A stretch of DNA of 64,000 nt, from positions 186,001 to 250,000 of the forward strand of contig NZ_JAGSYC010000022.1 in assembly GCF_025685545.1 (NCBI RefSeq), read 5' to 3'. This document shows, in pieces, positions 1 to 7,814 of the stretch. The position numbers and the translations under genes are program-made. The notes beneath the pieces were generated by a model. That model did no database searches. It had not been told where the DNA came from and saw only the letters and a program-made list of their open reading frames with translations. The DNA comes from Granulicella paludicola (lineage in GTDB: Bacteria > Acidobacteriota > Terriglobia > Terriglobales > Acidobacteriaceae). How positions within the stretch are numbered: the stretch's first letter is position 1; each line of letters begins with the position of its first letter.

Positions 1-1761
1 GTCTCCACCGATGGTGAGGTTGTGCTGGCCCTTGGTCCAGGTAAAGTCGTCAGCAATGGTGTAGGTATTGACGCCCTCATGAAAGCCACTCGGTGAGGAG
101 TAGCCGGTGGTGCCGTCGATGCCACCCGAGAAGCTAATGGCCGGAGCGTTGTCGCTGGCCTGACCGGCAGGCGTGTTGCCGATACCCAGCGCTGCGTTGC
201 TGAATGTCTTATCGCCTGCAGTAGGCGCTTTCACCGGGGCCCAGAAGCGGGTCAAACCGTAGCGCAGCTGGTTCACCTTATTAGGGGAAATCGTCCAAGT
301 GTGCTTGATGATATCGGTCGTCGTGAGTTCCGTAACGATCGTGCCGTTCACATACGGATAGGGCAGCACAGTCGTGGAGCCATAGTCATACGGTCCGATG
401 ATCTTCTTACCACTGGTAGAGATCAGGGCTATGGAGTGCCGGGGACTGAGGGTGTAGTCCAACCGTCCTGTTAATCCCCAGTTGTTGTCATTCGTGGGAT
501 AGCCATAAAGATAGTTGTTGGTGAGATTGGTGTTGATGGGCTGCGGCAAATTCTTTTGGAAGGTGTTCCAGATAGGCGAGATCTCGGACGCCGGGATCAC
601 GTTCAGTGTGGGAATGCCATTGAGCATTCCATCGAACTGCTTCACACAGGGCACGCCGCCATTGCTGGCCGTGCAGCTGGCATAGGTGGTGGGGTCGTAG
701 ATCTTGTAAGGGAAGGCTGTGAAGTTGCCAGCGCGCTCCTGCAGCGTCGGGATCGACTGATATTTGGGGTTTGCGGTGTTGGAGTAGTGGTACTTGTCGT
801 AATTGACGAAGAAGAACAGCTTGTTATGCACCACAGGACCGCCGAGTGAGAAAGACATCTCGGTCTGATGGTCTGGCGCCTTCGGCGCGGGCGCGGTCCC
901 ACCGGTGACCGTAGGGACCGTCGTGGCCTTCGCAAAGAAGCTCCAGGCATCGAGAGCGCCATTGCGCATGAAGAGGTTGGCGTTGCCGTGGAACTTGTTG
1001 GTGCCTTGCTTGATGGAGAAGTTTTCCGAGCCCACGCCCTGGTACTGCGCGCCTGCGCCGGAGGTCTGTACCTGCGTCTGCTCGACCGCCTCGATGGAGA
1101 GATTCTGGTTCAGCTTACGGTTATCGCCCTGCGAGTCGACGGTGGTCATCGGCACGCCTTCGACGTACATCTCGTTCTCGTTCGCGTTGGTGCCATCGAA
1201 GTCGCCGGAGCGGCCGCCGCTTTGCACACCATTCTGGAGTGCAGCAAAGGCGGTCGGGTCGCGGGCGACGCCGCTCCCCAAAGTGACGGGTAGCTCAGAA
1301 TAGACACGATTTTCGATGACGCCTCCCAACGTGGCGTTGGATGTCTGAAGATTCGGAGGGGCCGTGGTTACATCTACCGTTTCGTTCGCTGAGCCGATCT
1401 TCAGCACCGGATTCACGGTGGTTACGGCAATGGCGTTCACGGTAATGTGCTCCTGCTTCAACGCCTCGAACCCCGGAGCCTTCACGGTCAGGACATATTC
1501 GCCCGGAGGGAGAGGCGAAATCGTGTAGTAACCAGAGCTGGTCGTATTGCGCGTAGTCACCACATTTGTGGTCGTATCCCGGGCTTCGACGACAGCCGAC
1601 GGAACGACCGCACTTGTGGGATCGGTAACCGTGCCTGAGATGGCGCCCTGGCCAGTGATTTGGGCAAAGGCCGGGCGTACCGCAAGCGCAAGAACGAACA
1701 GAAACGCGACGCCTTTAGCAATGGAAGAAAAGGGAACCTTCCGTACTGAGAGCAGACTCAT
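1..1761 (-). CDS. TonB-dependent receptor with carboxypeptidase-regulatory-like domain, N-terminal part
   Basis: Reading the minus strand from the ATG at 1761 gives 587 codons open to the window edge, so only the N-terminal half or so is present. Residues 1-37 form a Sec signal peptide ending in RPAFAQ. Residues about 38-120 match the carboxypeptidase-regulatory-like fold of acidobacterial outer-membrane receptors (GAISGTVTDPTSAVVPSA, later YYTISPLPPGEYVLTV). A plug-like region follows (TYTLNE-type spacing is weak, but GGPVVHNKLFFFVNYDKYHY is typical of these receptors) and then the first barrel strands. The family imports large substrates across the outer membrane with TonB energy. The gene is divergent from the membrane regulator at 2038, with which it shares the 276-bp intergenic region. 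Substrate unknown. Confidence 0.88.
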   Translation of the reverse strand, partial: MSLLSVRKVPFSSIAKGVAFLFVLALAVRPAFAQITGQGAISGTVTDPTSAVVPSAVVEARDTTTNVVTTRNTTSSGYYTISPLPPGEYVLTVKAPGFEALKQEHITVNAIAVTTVNPVLKIGSANETVDVTTAPPNLQTSNATLGGVIENRVYSELPVTLGSGVARDPTAFAALQNGVQSGGRSGDFDGTNANENEMYVEGVPMTTVDSQGDNRKLNQNLSIEAVEQTQVQTSGAGAQYQGVGSENFSIKQGTNKFHGNANLFMRNGALDAWSFFAKATTVPTVTGGTAPAPKAPDHQTEMSFSLGGPVVHNKLFFFVNYDKYHYSNTANPKYQSIPTLQERAGNFTAFPYKIYDPTTYASCTASNGGVPCVKQFDGMLNGIPTLNVIPASEISPIWNTFQKNLPQPINTNLTNNYLYGYPTNDNNWGLTGRLDYTLSPRHSIALISTSGKKIIGPYDYGSTTVLPYPYVNGTIVTELTTTDIIKHTWTISPNKVNQLRYGLTRFWAPVKAPTAGDKTFSNAALGIGNTPAGQASDNAPAISFSGGIDGTTGYSSPSGFHEGVNTYTIADDFTWTKGQHNLTIGGD

Positions 1762-1880
1762 AATTGTGAAGCCTCCATAAAGAGTTACCGTCGAACGGGA
1801 GGAATTCGCTTCCAAGAAGGTCGAGGATTCGCTCAAACGCGCAACAATCACCTATCGAAAAACGTTGCCATTTGAACATC

Positions 1881-2005
1881 GCGTTTGCGAGACTGAACAC
1901 GCTACTAACGGCTTGCTTGCACGTTTGCGCACGAACTACCTTGATTTTTCAACTATTTAGCAGGGCGTTTGTTCGCTCTAACCGAAGCGCAAACGGTACG
2001 TTTGC
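1881..2005. promoter_or_regulatory. Cluster of five CGTTTG elements between divergent genes
   Basis: The divergent intergenic region 1762-2037 holds CGTTTG in both orientations: GCGTTTGCGA at 1881, CACGTTTGCGC at 1920, GGCGTTTGTTCGC at 1964, GCGCAAACG at 1987 and TACGTTTGC at 1997. The last two form a perfect 7-bp inverted repeat, GCAAACG-GTA-CGTTTGC, at 1989-2005. Repetition at this density in 125 bp suggests binding sites for a dimeric or oligomeric regulator, possibly the product of the gene at 2038. The regulator identity is inference. Confidence 0.55.
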
Positions 2006-2037
2006 TGTGATAGATTTGATCGCGGAGGCGCCGGGGC

Positions 2038-4041
2038 ATGGAGTCCATCTCTGAAACTTGGAAATCGGACGGCCTCTCCTCAGAGGAGATTCTTCAGGTC
2101 CAGCGGCATCTGGAGACGGTGATCGCCAGCCCGTCGTTTGCCAGTAGCAAACGTGCCACCGATTTCCTGCAACTGGTCGTCGGACACGCTTTGAATGGCG
2201 ACTTCGACGCTCTGCGCGAACGCATGATTGGCTCAGAGATGTTTGGGCGACCGATCGATTACGACACAGGCAGCGACTCCGTGGTCCGAGTGAAAGCGAC
2301 CGAGGTCCGCCGAAAGCTCTCCCAGTTTTACGCAGAGAACGAATATACGAGTGTTCGTGTGGAACTCCCCAGCGGTTCATACGTCCCGCGCTTCTGGTTC
2401 CAGTTGCCCGAGGCTATCGGCTCGGGCGGGCTTTCGGATGAGCCGGTGCGCCATCCGGAACCAGTGGACGTCTTATCGCCCTCATCAGCACCAGCGACAG
2501 TGATTGATTTAACGGAGAACGGGGCGACCCCGCCGAAAGCAGGCAAGCCCGCACGCCTCTGGCCGCATCCAGCGAAGACGTGGTATCGGACAATTGCGTT
2601 TGCGATTACAGCCCTTGTACTTATCGTCTTGGTCGTGATCGGCTTCAGGCATTGGCTGATTGCGCCCCACACTGCAGTGCCGATCCACTCTCTTGCCGTG
2701 CTACCCCTGGAAAATCATTCTGGAGTGCCCGCGCAGGAATATTTTGCCGACGGTTTGACGGCGGAACTGATCAAGGACTTCGGGCAGGTTTCGTCGCTGC
2801 GTCTCGCCCCGCTATCTTCCGTGATGAGCTATCGGAGTTCGACGAAATCACCGCAGGAGATCGCAAACGAACTATCGGTCGACGGTCTGGTGCAAGGCAG
2901 CGTGTTGCGGGAGGGAAACCTTGTGCTGATCAACGTTCGCCTTACCGAAGCCCGGACCGGCAGACTTCTCTGGATGCACTCGTATGTTCGTGAGTTGACA
3001 ACTGCTCTGGCTTGGCAGGGAGAGGTGGCCCAGACCATTGCGAAAACAATCGATCAGAGCATTCGGTCGAGGTCAAGAGCAGTTCCTGTCCCAGGCGCTC
3101 CACCTGATCCAGTTGCGGAAGATCTCTATCTGCATGGGAAATATCTGCTGGAAGCGGAAGACTGCGTCAACGCTGCGGACTTCTTCCGTGCTGCGATCAA
3201 TGTGAGCTTCAACTATCCGCAGGCGCAGGCATCACTCGCCTTTTGCGATGGGCACCTCGGTGAAACGGATCGGATCGACTCCATCGATGCCTTTTCCATG
3301 CAGAAGATGGAAGCGCAGAGAGCCGTGGATCTCGACGAAGCCCTTGCCGACGGACATGCCGAACTCGCCAATGCAGCCATCAACCTTAACTGGGACTGGG
3401 CTACGGCCGCAACCGAATTTCGGCGAGCCCTTGAGCTGAGCCCCAAGTCCGCCTCCATCCACGAGGAGTACGAGCGCTACCTGGCACGCACCGGAAGGAT
3501 TCGCGAAACGCTCACTGAGATACAGCGCAATGAAGACATGGACCCGTTCTCCAGCCGACTTTACCATCTCGAAGGCCTGATCCTGTACGACTGTCGTCAA
3601 TATGACGCGGCGCTGCTACTTATTCAGAAGGTACGAACCCTGGACATCCCGCAGCCGAACTGGCACTTTCTTCTCGGTGAGATTTACACGGAGAAGAAAG
3701 ATTATGCGACTGCTCAGGCTGAGTTTTCTCGAGCGGGTGTGCGCCCCCAGGCCAATGGCCACCTCGGCAACATGTATGCGCGCCAGGGCAGGGTGCAGGA
3801 TGCAATGGACTTGATCTCTCATCTGGAAGAATCGGTGCGGACTGAGGGAGTAGGAAGATATGAGATCGCCCTCGTATACGCTGGATTGGGGAAAAAAGAT
3901 GAAGCCTTCGAATGGCTGGAAGAAGCGTACAAGGTGCGAGACGAAGGTCTTACCTACCTGAAGATCGATCCTTGTCTCGATCCATTGCGGTCTGACCCAC
4001 GTTTTGACGACCTCCTCAGTCGAGTGGGGCTGGCACAGTAG
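2038..4041 (+). CDS. ToxR/CadC-like transmembrane regulator with TolB/FlgO-like and TPR sensor region
   Basis: 667 residues. GGAGG at 2024-2028 supports the ATG at 2038. Residues about 13-120 end in VVRVKATEVRRKL followed by VRVELPSGSYVPRF. This has the layout of an OmpR-type winged helix (recognition helix, then hairpin wing) and is common in acidobacterial TPR regulators. One transmembrane helix lies at about 183-205 (AFAITALVLIVLVVIGF). It is followed by a TolB/FlgO-like alpha/beta domain at about 213-341 (SLAVLPLENHSG, EYFADGLTAELI) and TPR-like helical repeats from about 360 to the end. The expected topology is a cytoplasmic DNA-binding domain and a periplasmic sensor. Its position opposite a TonB receptor suggests local control of that receptor. 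Direct DNA binding by this subfamily is inferred. Confidence 0.72.
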   Translation: MESISETWKSDGLSSEEILQVQRHLETVIASPSFASSKRATDFLQLVVGHALNGDFDALRERMIGSEMFGRPIDYDTGSDSVVRVKATEVRRKLSQFYAENEYTSVRVELPSGSYVPRFWFQLPEAIGSGGLSDEPVRHPEPVDVLSPSSAPATVIDLTENGATPPKAGKPARLWPHPAKTWYRTIAFAITALVLIVLVVIGFRHWLIAPHTAVPIHSLAVLPLENHSGVPAQEYFADGLTAELIKDFGQVSSLRLAPLSSVMSYRSSTKSPQEIANELSVDGLVQGSVLREGNLVLINVRLTEARTGRLLWMHSYVRELTTALAWQGEVAQTIAKTIDQSIRSRSRAVPVPGAPPDPVAEDLYLHGKYLLEAEDCVNAADFFRAAINVSFNYPQAQASLAFCDGHLGETDRIDSIDAFSMQKMEAQRAVDLDEALADGHAELANAAINLNWDWATAATEFRRALELSPKSASIHEEYERYLARTGRIRETLTEIQRNEDMDPFSSRLYHLEGLILYDCRQYDAALLLIQKVRTLDIPQPNWHFLLGEIYTEKKDYATAQAEFSRAGVRPQANGHLGNMYARQGRVQDAMDLISHLEESVRTEGVGRYEIALVYAGLGKKDEAFEWLEEAYKVRDEGLTYLKIDPCLDPLRSDPRFDDLLSRVGLAQ

Positions 4042-4119
4042 ATATTCCACCTATGCGACCGAAGACTGGATGAGCCTCCGCTGTAGGTTGCGCCAGCAAC
4101 GGTTCCTGCGTAGAAGTTC

Positions 4120-5322
4120 TCAAACTTCGTCCGCGGGTTGGGTGCCTTCGTTCTGACCAAAACTTCGAAACAAAGCAACCACACGATCCGCGGCATCCGG
4201 CGCGTAGAACATCTCGGTATTGGCCATCGTGTCCGCCGTCGTCTGGCCCATCCGGTCAAACATCTCCGCCTCATACTTCGCAATCGCATCAGCAGATGTA
4301 CTTTCGGTGAGGAGCAACTTCGATAGCACCAGGGCGTCGAGCATGGCCATGTTCACACCCTCTCCTGCATAGGGCGGCATCACGTGCGCGGCATCGCCAA
4401 TCAACGTGACATTTGGCTTCGGATCCCAGTGCTGATCGGATGGGCACGTGACCAGCGGACGCCACACCAGCGAGGTGGCCTCTCGGAAGAGCGGATCCCA
4501 CACTTCGCTCCAACCTTCGAAGTTGACATGAAACCATGCGACCCGCTCGTCCGGGGTCGTGGCCTCTTCGAGGCTTTCCTTCGCTCTGCCGTCATGCGTC
4601 TTCAGACCTGCGTACATCAACACGCTGCCATCCGGTTTGGTGCCCATGCCGATCGTTCTTTCACCTCCCAGAGCCATCAAAGCCGCTCCGCCGAGAAGAC
4701 TCCATAACGCCGGCATGGCGTGCTTCGCCGCGGGAACCAGCGCCTCGACTAGTGATACCCCGACATACTTCGGGCGAATTGGAGTGACCAGCTTGCGCAG
4801 GCGAGAGTTCGCGCCATCACTTCCAATCGCGATATCTGCCAATGCCGTTTTTCCGCCCGTGAATCGCAACAGAACCTGTTCGCCCTGCATATCTGCGGAT
4901 TCCAGCTTGTGATCCCACTGCACCGTCTGGGGCTGGAGCGAGTCGAGCAGGAGATCGCGCAGGGGTCCGCGCTCAATCTCAGGTCGCCTCCCAGCACCGG
5001 ATACGCGGCGAGCATGATCGTGAAGAACTCTTCCGCTGGCATCGGTAAGGCGAAGCCGGTCGAGATCCGGCCGGTGATTGGCCCAGAACGCATCCATGAG
5101 GCCAGCGGCTTCCAAGGCGGCCAGTCCGGACTCTTCATGCAGGTCTAATGCGCTGCCTTGTACGCGCGCGCTGCGGCTCTGATCACGCTCGTACACCACG
5201 ACTTGCGCACCGCTCTGTTGCAGTAGCCGGGCCGCTGTCAGCCCACCCGGTCCCCCACCAACGATGGCAATCTTCTTTCCGTCAAGGGAACTCATAGATA
5301 CTTGCTTCGACTTGTATTGCAT
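4120..5322 (-). CDS. FAD-dependent monooxygenase, TetX-like
   Basis: 400 residues from the ATG at 5322, chosen because GAGGAG lies six bases upstream; a longer frame to 5397 lacks such a site. The FAD Rossmann motif is near residues 18-34 (KIAIVGGGPGGLTAARLL). The second FAD-binding motif is GDAAHVMPPYAGEGVN near 307. The family covers p-hydroxybenzoate-hydroxylase-fold aromatic monooxygenases, and the YAGEGVN form together with the overall spacing recalls TetX and its environmental relatives, which hydroxylate tetracyclines. The substrate cannot be read from sequence. The gene stands alone, convergent with the regulator at 2038. An inverted repeat touches its start codon. Confidence 0.82.
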   Translation of the reverse strand: MQYKSKQVSMSSLDGKKIAIVGGGPGGLTAARLLQQSGAQVVVYERDQSRSARVQGSALDLHEESGLAALEAAGLMDAFWANHRPDLDRLRLTDASGRVLHDHARRVSGAGRRPEIERGPLRDLLLDSLQPQTVQWDHKLESADMQGEQVLLRFTGGKTALADIAIGSDGANSRLRKLVTPIRPKYVGVSLVEALVPAAKHAMPALWSLLGGAALMALGGERTIGMGTKPDGSVLMYAGLKTHDGRAKESLEEATTPDERVAWFHVNFEGWSEVWDPLFREATSLVWRPLVTCPSDQHWDPKPNVTLIGDAAHVMPPYAGEGVNMAMLDALVLSKLLLTESTSADAIAKYEAEMFDRMGQTTADTMANTEMFYAPDAADRVVALFRSFGQNEGTQPADEV

Positions 5323-5357
5323 GAACCGCTCCTCAAGGTGTTCGACCTGAGCGGTTC
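5323..5357 (-). promoter_or_regulatory. Inverted repeat ending at the start codon of the TetX-like gene
   Basis: On the minus strand GAACCGCTC (5349-5357) and GAGCGGTTC (5323-5331) form a perfect 9-bp inverted repeat with a 17-base loop. The second arm abuts the ATG at 5322, and the Shine-Dalgarno GAGGAG straddles the loop and that arm. In RNA this hairpin would hide the ribosome binding site. In DNA it could be a repressor operator. Which of the two applies cannot be decided here. Confidence 0.5.
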
Positions 5358-5730
5358 GACGGTTGCAGAACCACACGGACGAACAAGATGGACGCATAGC
5401 GTCTGTTGTTCGTCGAGGGGATCTTTTGCAGAAAGCAAAGGATCAGAGCTTCCGTCTCCGAAAGGACTTGGGCTTACCAAACCAAGTCTGCCTTTTCCGA
5501 CACGAGCAGAATACCATTCGCAAAGGAACACGTCCCCATGAACGCGCTTCGGTGGACTTGCCTGTGGCCAGACCTGAGAGCCTTGTCGTTAGCTCGACTG
5601 CTCATTGAGCTGTCGAGCATAGGCTGCAACCCAGCGGTTCAGAAGGTCCTCCGCGTAAACATCGAAGGCCTACCGGATCGCAGAAACGCCGACCGGCAGG
5701 CCTTCAATGTATGGAGAGCACGCCCGCAAC
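5358..5730. other. Gene-free interval between TetX-like gene and S9 peptidase
   Basis: About 370 bases with no frame that I can assign to a protein family and no supported start. It holds the hairpin at 5664-5705 and presumably the promoter of the TetX-like gene. A 116-residue frame crossing it runs into the end of the peptidase gene and shows no recognisable motif. Confidence 0.5.
5664..5705 (-). terminator. Hairpin downstream of the S9 peptidase gene
   Basis: GAAGGCCTACCGG and CCGGCAGGCCTTC pair over 13 positions with one mismatch and a 16-base loop. It lies 26 bases past the stop of the peptidase gene on the minus strand. The following bases are only mildly T-rich, so it is a possible rather than certain intrinsic terminator. 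Confidence 0.4.
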
Positions 5731-7725
5731 TTATTTGGCTGAAGTTGGCCCCGTGACAACCGTCGACTTGGGAAAGGCCACCTCGCCTGTGGAGGTAGAA
5801 GTCAGACCTATCTTCGGGTTGACGTAGTGCTCCAGAAAGGCAAGCTCTTTCTCCCACGAGTCGATCTTGTGTGGAGCGGTGCTGACCCAGTGGAGCTCAT
5901 TTGGGTAGGTAAAGTAGTAGACGGTCTTGTGATGCTCTTGCATGGCCTTGACTAGCAGAGCAGCGTTGCCCGGTGGAACCTGCGGGTCATCTTCTCCGTG
6001 CATAACAAGGAGGGGCGTCTGAATCTTGTCGACCTGAGCGATGATATCGGCACGACGATAAACCTCCGGCTTCTCCGCAGCAGGACCACCCATCTTCATC
6101 TGCCAGCGAATCGCAGAGTTTGGATTCGTGCGCTCGTTGAAGAGGGCTCGATCGGCAACACCTGCAAACTCGATCGCAGCAGCGTAAAGCGTTGGATAGC
6201 GTACGAGCATGTAGAGCGTCATTGTAGCGCCATGGCTTATGCCACCGATGGCCATACGCTTGGGGTCGACAAGACCGCGAGCCACCACATACTTCGCTCC
6301 ACCCGCAACGTCCTCGACCTCTCCACCACCCGGATCCTCAACATTCAAATTGCGGAAGACCTCTCCGTAGCCATTGCTGCCGCGATAGTTGGGCTCAAGC
6401 ACCACATACCCTGCGCCCGCGAGATACTGCGCCCACGCATCCCCACGGAACGTATCCTGTCCCTCAGGGCCACCATGCACCCACTCCACAAGCGGGAGGG
6501 AGTTCTTCGGATGCTCACCCGCCGGAACATAGAGCATGCCGACGATCTCGCGCCCATCTTTACTCTTCCACGTAACGCGTTCAGGCGTAATCGCATGAGT
6601 GAACGCCTTCAGCGTAGTGTTGGTGATCTGCAAGACATCCCCTCTTCCATCCGCGTTCGCAAGGAAGAGGTCATTTGTCTCACGTGGATTCTGATGATGA
6701 AAGAAAAGGTGCTGACTATCCGGGGTCCACTCTGGAGCCGCCGTCACACCGGGCACGTCGAACTTTGCCACCTGGTGCGCCTCACCGCCAGTTGTCGGCA
6801 CAACCCAGAGATTCGTGGATTCGAGAATACCTCCGCGGCTGGAGGTAAAGGCAATGCTCTTCCCATCAGGAGAGAATTGAGGGCTTTCGTCTACGAACGC
6901 TCCATCGGTGATCTGCTTTGGAGCACCGCCCGCGGTCGGTAGCAGATAGATATGGTCCCAGCCGGAGTTCTGCAGTACGGCTGCGAGATTGACCCCATCA
7001 GGGGACCACTCCACTCCCCGAATCGACCAACCGCCACCGCGATCGACAGGCGAGGTATAGAGAGTGCGCGGCGCCGACTTCGGTTGACCTGAAGCAGAGT
7101 CGAAGTCAAGAATGCGGATACTGCCGCTGAAGTGCTCCTCACTACGCTCGACATAGGCAATGGAGTTTCCATCTGGAGACCAGCGTGCATCGCCCGACTC
7201 AACCTTAGCCTCCGTGAGGAAACTCGTGACATTGCCATCCGCACTGACGACTAGAAGAGAGCTGCCGCCGCGACGTCCGCTCTCAAAGAGTATCCAGCGG
7301 CCATTGGGCGACCAGCGCGGACCGAGGTCTGTGGACGAGCGCGGATCGCCTGGTCCCGGAGGCGCATTCGTCAAACGCTTCGGTGAACCACCAGCGACGG
7401 AAACAACCCAGATACCTCCCTGACTCGCAAAGGCAAGGCGTTTGCCGTCGGGCGACCATGCGAGACCGGACTTCCCGCCCACAGTGCTCGTCAGCGGCTC
7501 AGGCCAGCCACCGATTGAAGGCATGAGCACGATCTGTCCTGAGCGCGCAAGCGCCAGTGTCTTCCCATCAGGGGACAGCACCGACTCTCCAATTGGCTCG
7601 GTGGAGACGAGATCCTGCAGCGTGAGGTGCTCGGATTCTTGCGCAGGCGGAGTCGTCTGCGCACCAAGTCCTGCAGTTGAGGCGGTCATCACCACCCCTA
7701 AAATGTATCGGCGAAAGAAGGTCAT
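5731..7725 (-). CDS. S9 family peptidase (prolyl-oligopeptidase / acylaminoacyl-peptidase type)
   Basis: 664 residues, exported (signal peptide MTFFRRYILGVVMTAS to GLGAQ). Residues about 40-390 hold repeated WSPDGK-type strands of a beta-propeller that gates the active site (LAWSPDGKRLAFAS, RWSPNGRWILFES, QFSPDGKSIAFTS). The C-terminal alpha/beta hydrolase domain carries the triad: nucleophile in GGISHGATMT near residue 498, Asp in MHGEDDPQVPP near 580, His in NELHWVS near 611. The family cleaves short peptides, often at proline or from acylated N-termini. GAGGA about ten bases upstream supports the ATG at 7725. It is first in line after a TonB receptor and an M14 peptidase on the same strand, which fits peptide scavenging. 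Confidence 0.92.
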   Translation of the reverse strand: MTFFRRYILGVVMTASTAGLGAQTTPPAQESEHLTLQDLVSTEPIGESVLSPDGKTLALARSGQIVLMPSIGGWPEPLTSTVGGKSGLAWSPDGKRLAFASQGGIWVVSVAGGSPKRLTNAPPGPGDPRSSTDLGPRWSPNGRWILFESGRRGGSSLLVVSADGNVTSFLTEAKVESGDARWSPDGNSIAYVERSEEHFSGSIRILDFDSASGQPKSAPRTLYTSPVDRGGGWSIRGVEWSPDGVNLAAVLQNSGWDHIYLLPTAGGAPKQITDGAFVDESPQFSPDGKSIAFTSSRGGILESTNLWVVPTTGGEAHQVAKFDVPGVTAAPEWTPDSQHLFFHHQNPRETNDLFLANADGRGDVLQITNTTLKAFTHAITPERVTWKSKDGREIVGMLYVPAGEHPKNSLPLVEWVHGGPEGQDTFRGDAWAQYLAGAGYVVLEPNYRGSNGYGEVFRNLNVEDPGGGEVEDVAGGAKYVVARGLVDPKRMAIGGISHGATMTLYMLVRYPTLYAAAIEFAGVADRALFNERTNPNSAIRWQMKMGGPAAEKPEVYRRADIIAQVDKIQTPLLVMHGEDDPQVPPGNAALLVKAMQEHHKTVYYFTYPNELHWVSTAPHKIDSWEKELAFLEHYVNPKIGLTSTSTGEVAFPKSTVVTGPTSAK

Positions 7726-7767
7726 CTCTGTCCTCGGGTGAAATCAATGAAGCTGTGTCTTACAGAA

Positions 7768-7804
7768 GAGGCGGGCAAGACAATTCTCATGACTGCCCTG
7801 CCTC
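7768..7804 (-). terminator. Possible terminator hairpin after the 7815-10778 receptor
   Basis: GAGGCGGGCA and TGCCC-T-GCCTC form a ten-pair stem with a single bulged T and a 16-base loop, within the 89 bases that separate the receptor stop from the peptidase start. There is no clear U-tract. It could instead be a processing site in a joint transcript. Confidence 0.35.
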
Positions 7805-7814
7805 TACCGCATGA

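Noticed and set aside
3954-4289. Possible remnant gene between the regulator and TetX-like gene
   Set aside because: The minus-strand frame with NFYAGTVAGATYSGG looked gene-like for a short stretch, but it overlaps both real genes and matches nothing I recognise.
5406-5756. 116-codon frame in the gap before the S9 peptidase
   Set aside because: It overlaps the peptidase 3' end and shows no family motif, no ribosome binding site and no coding-type composition.
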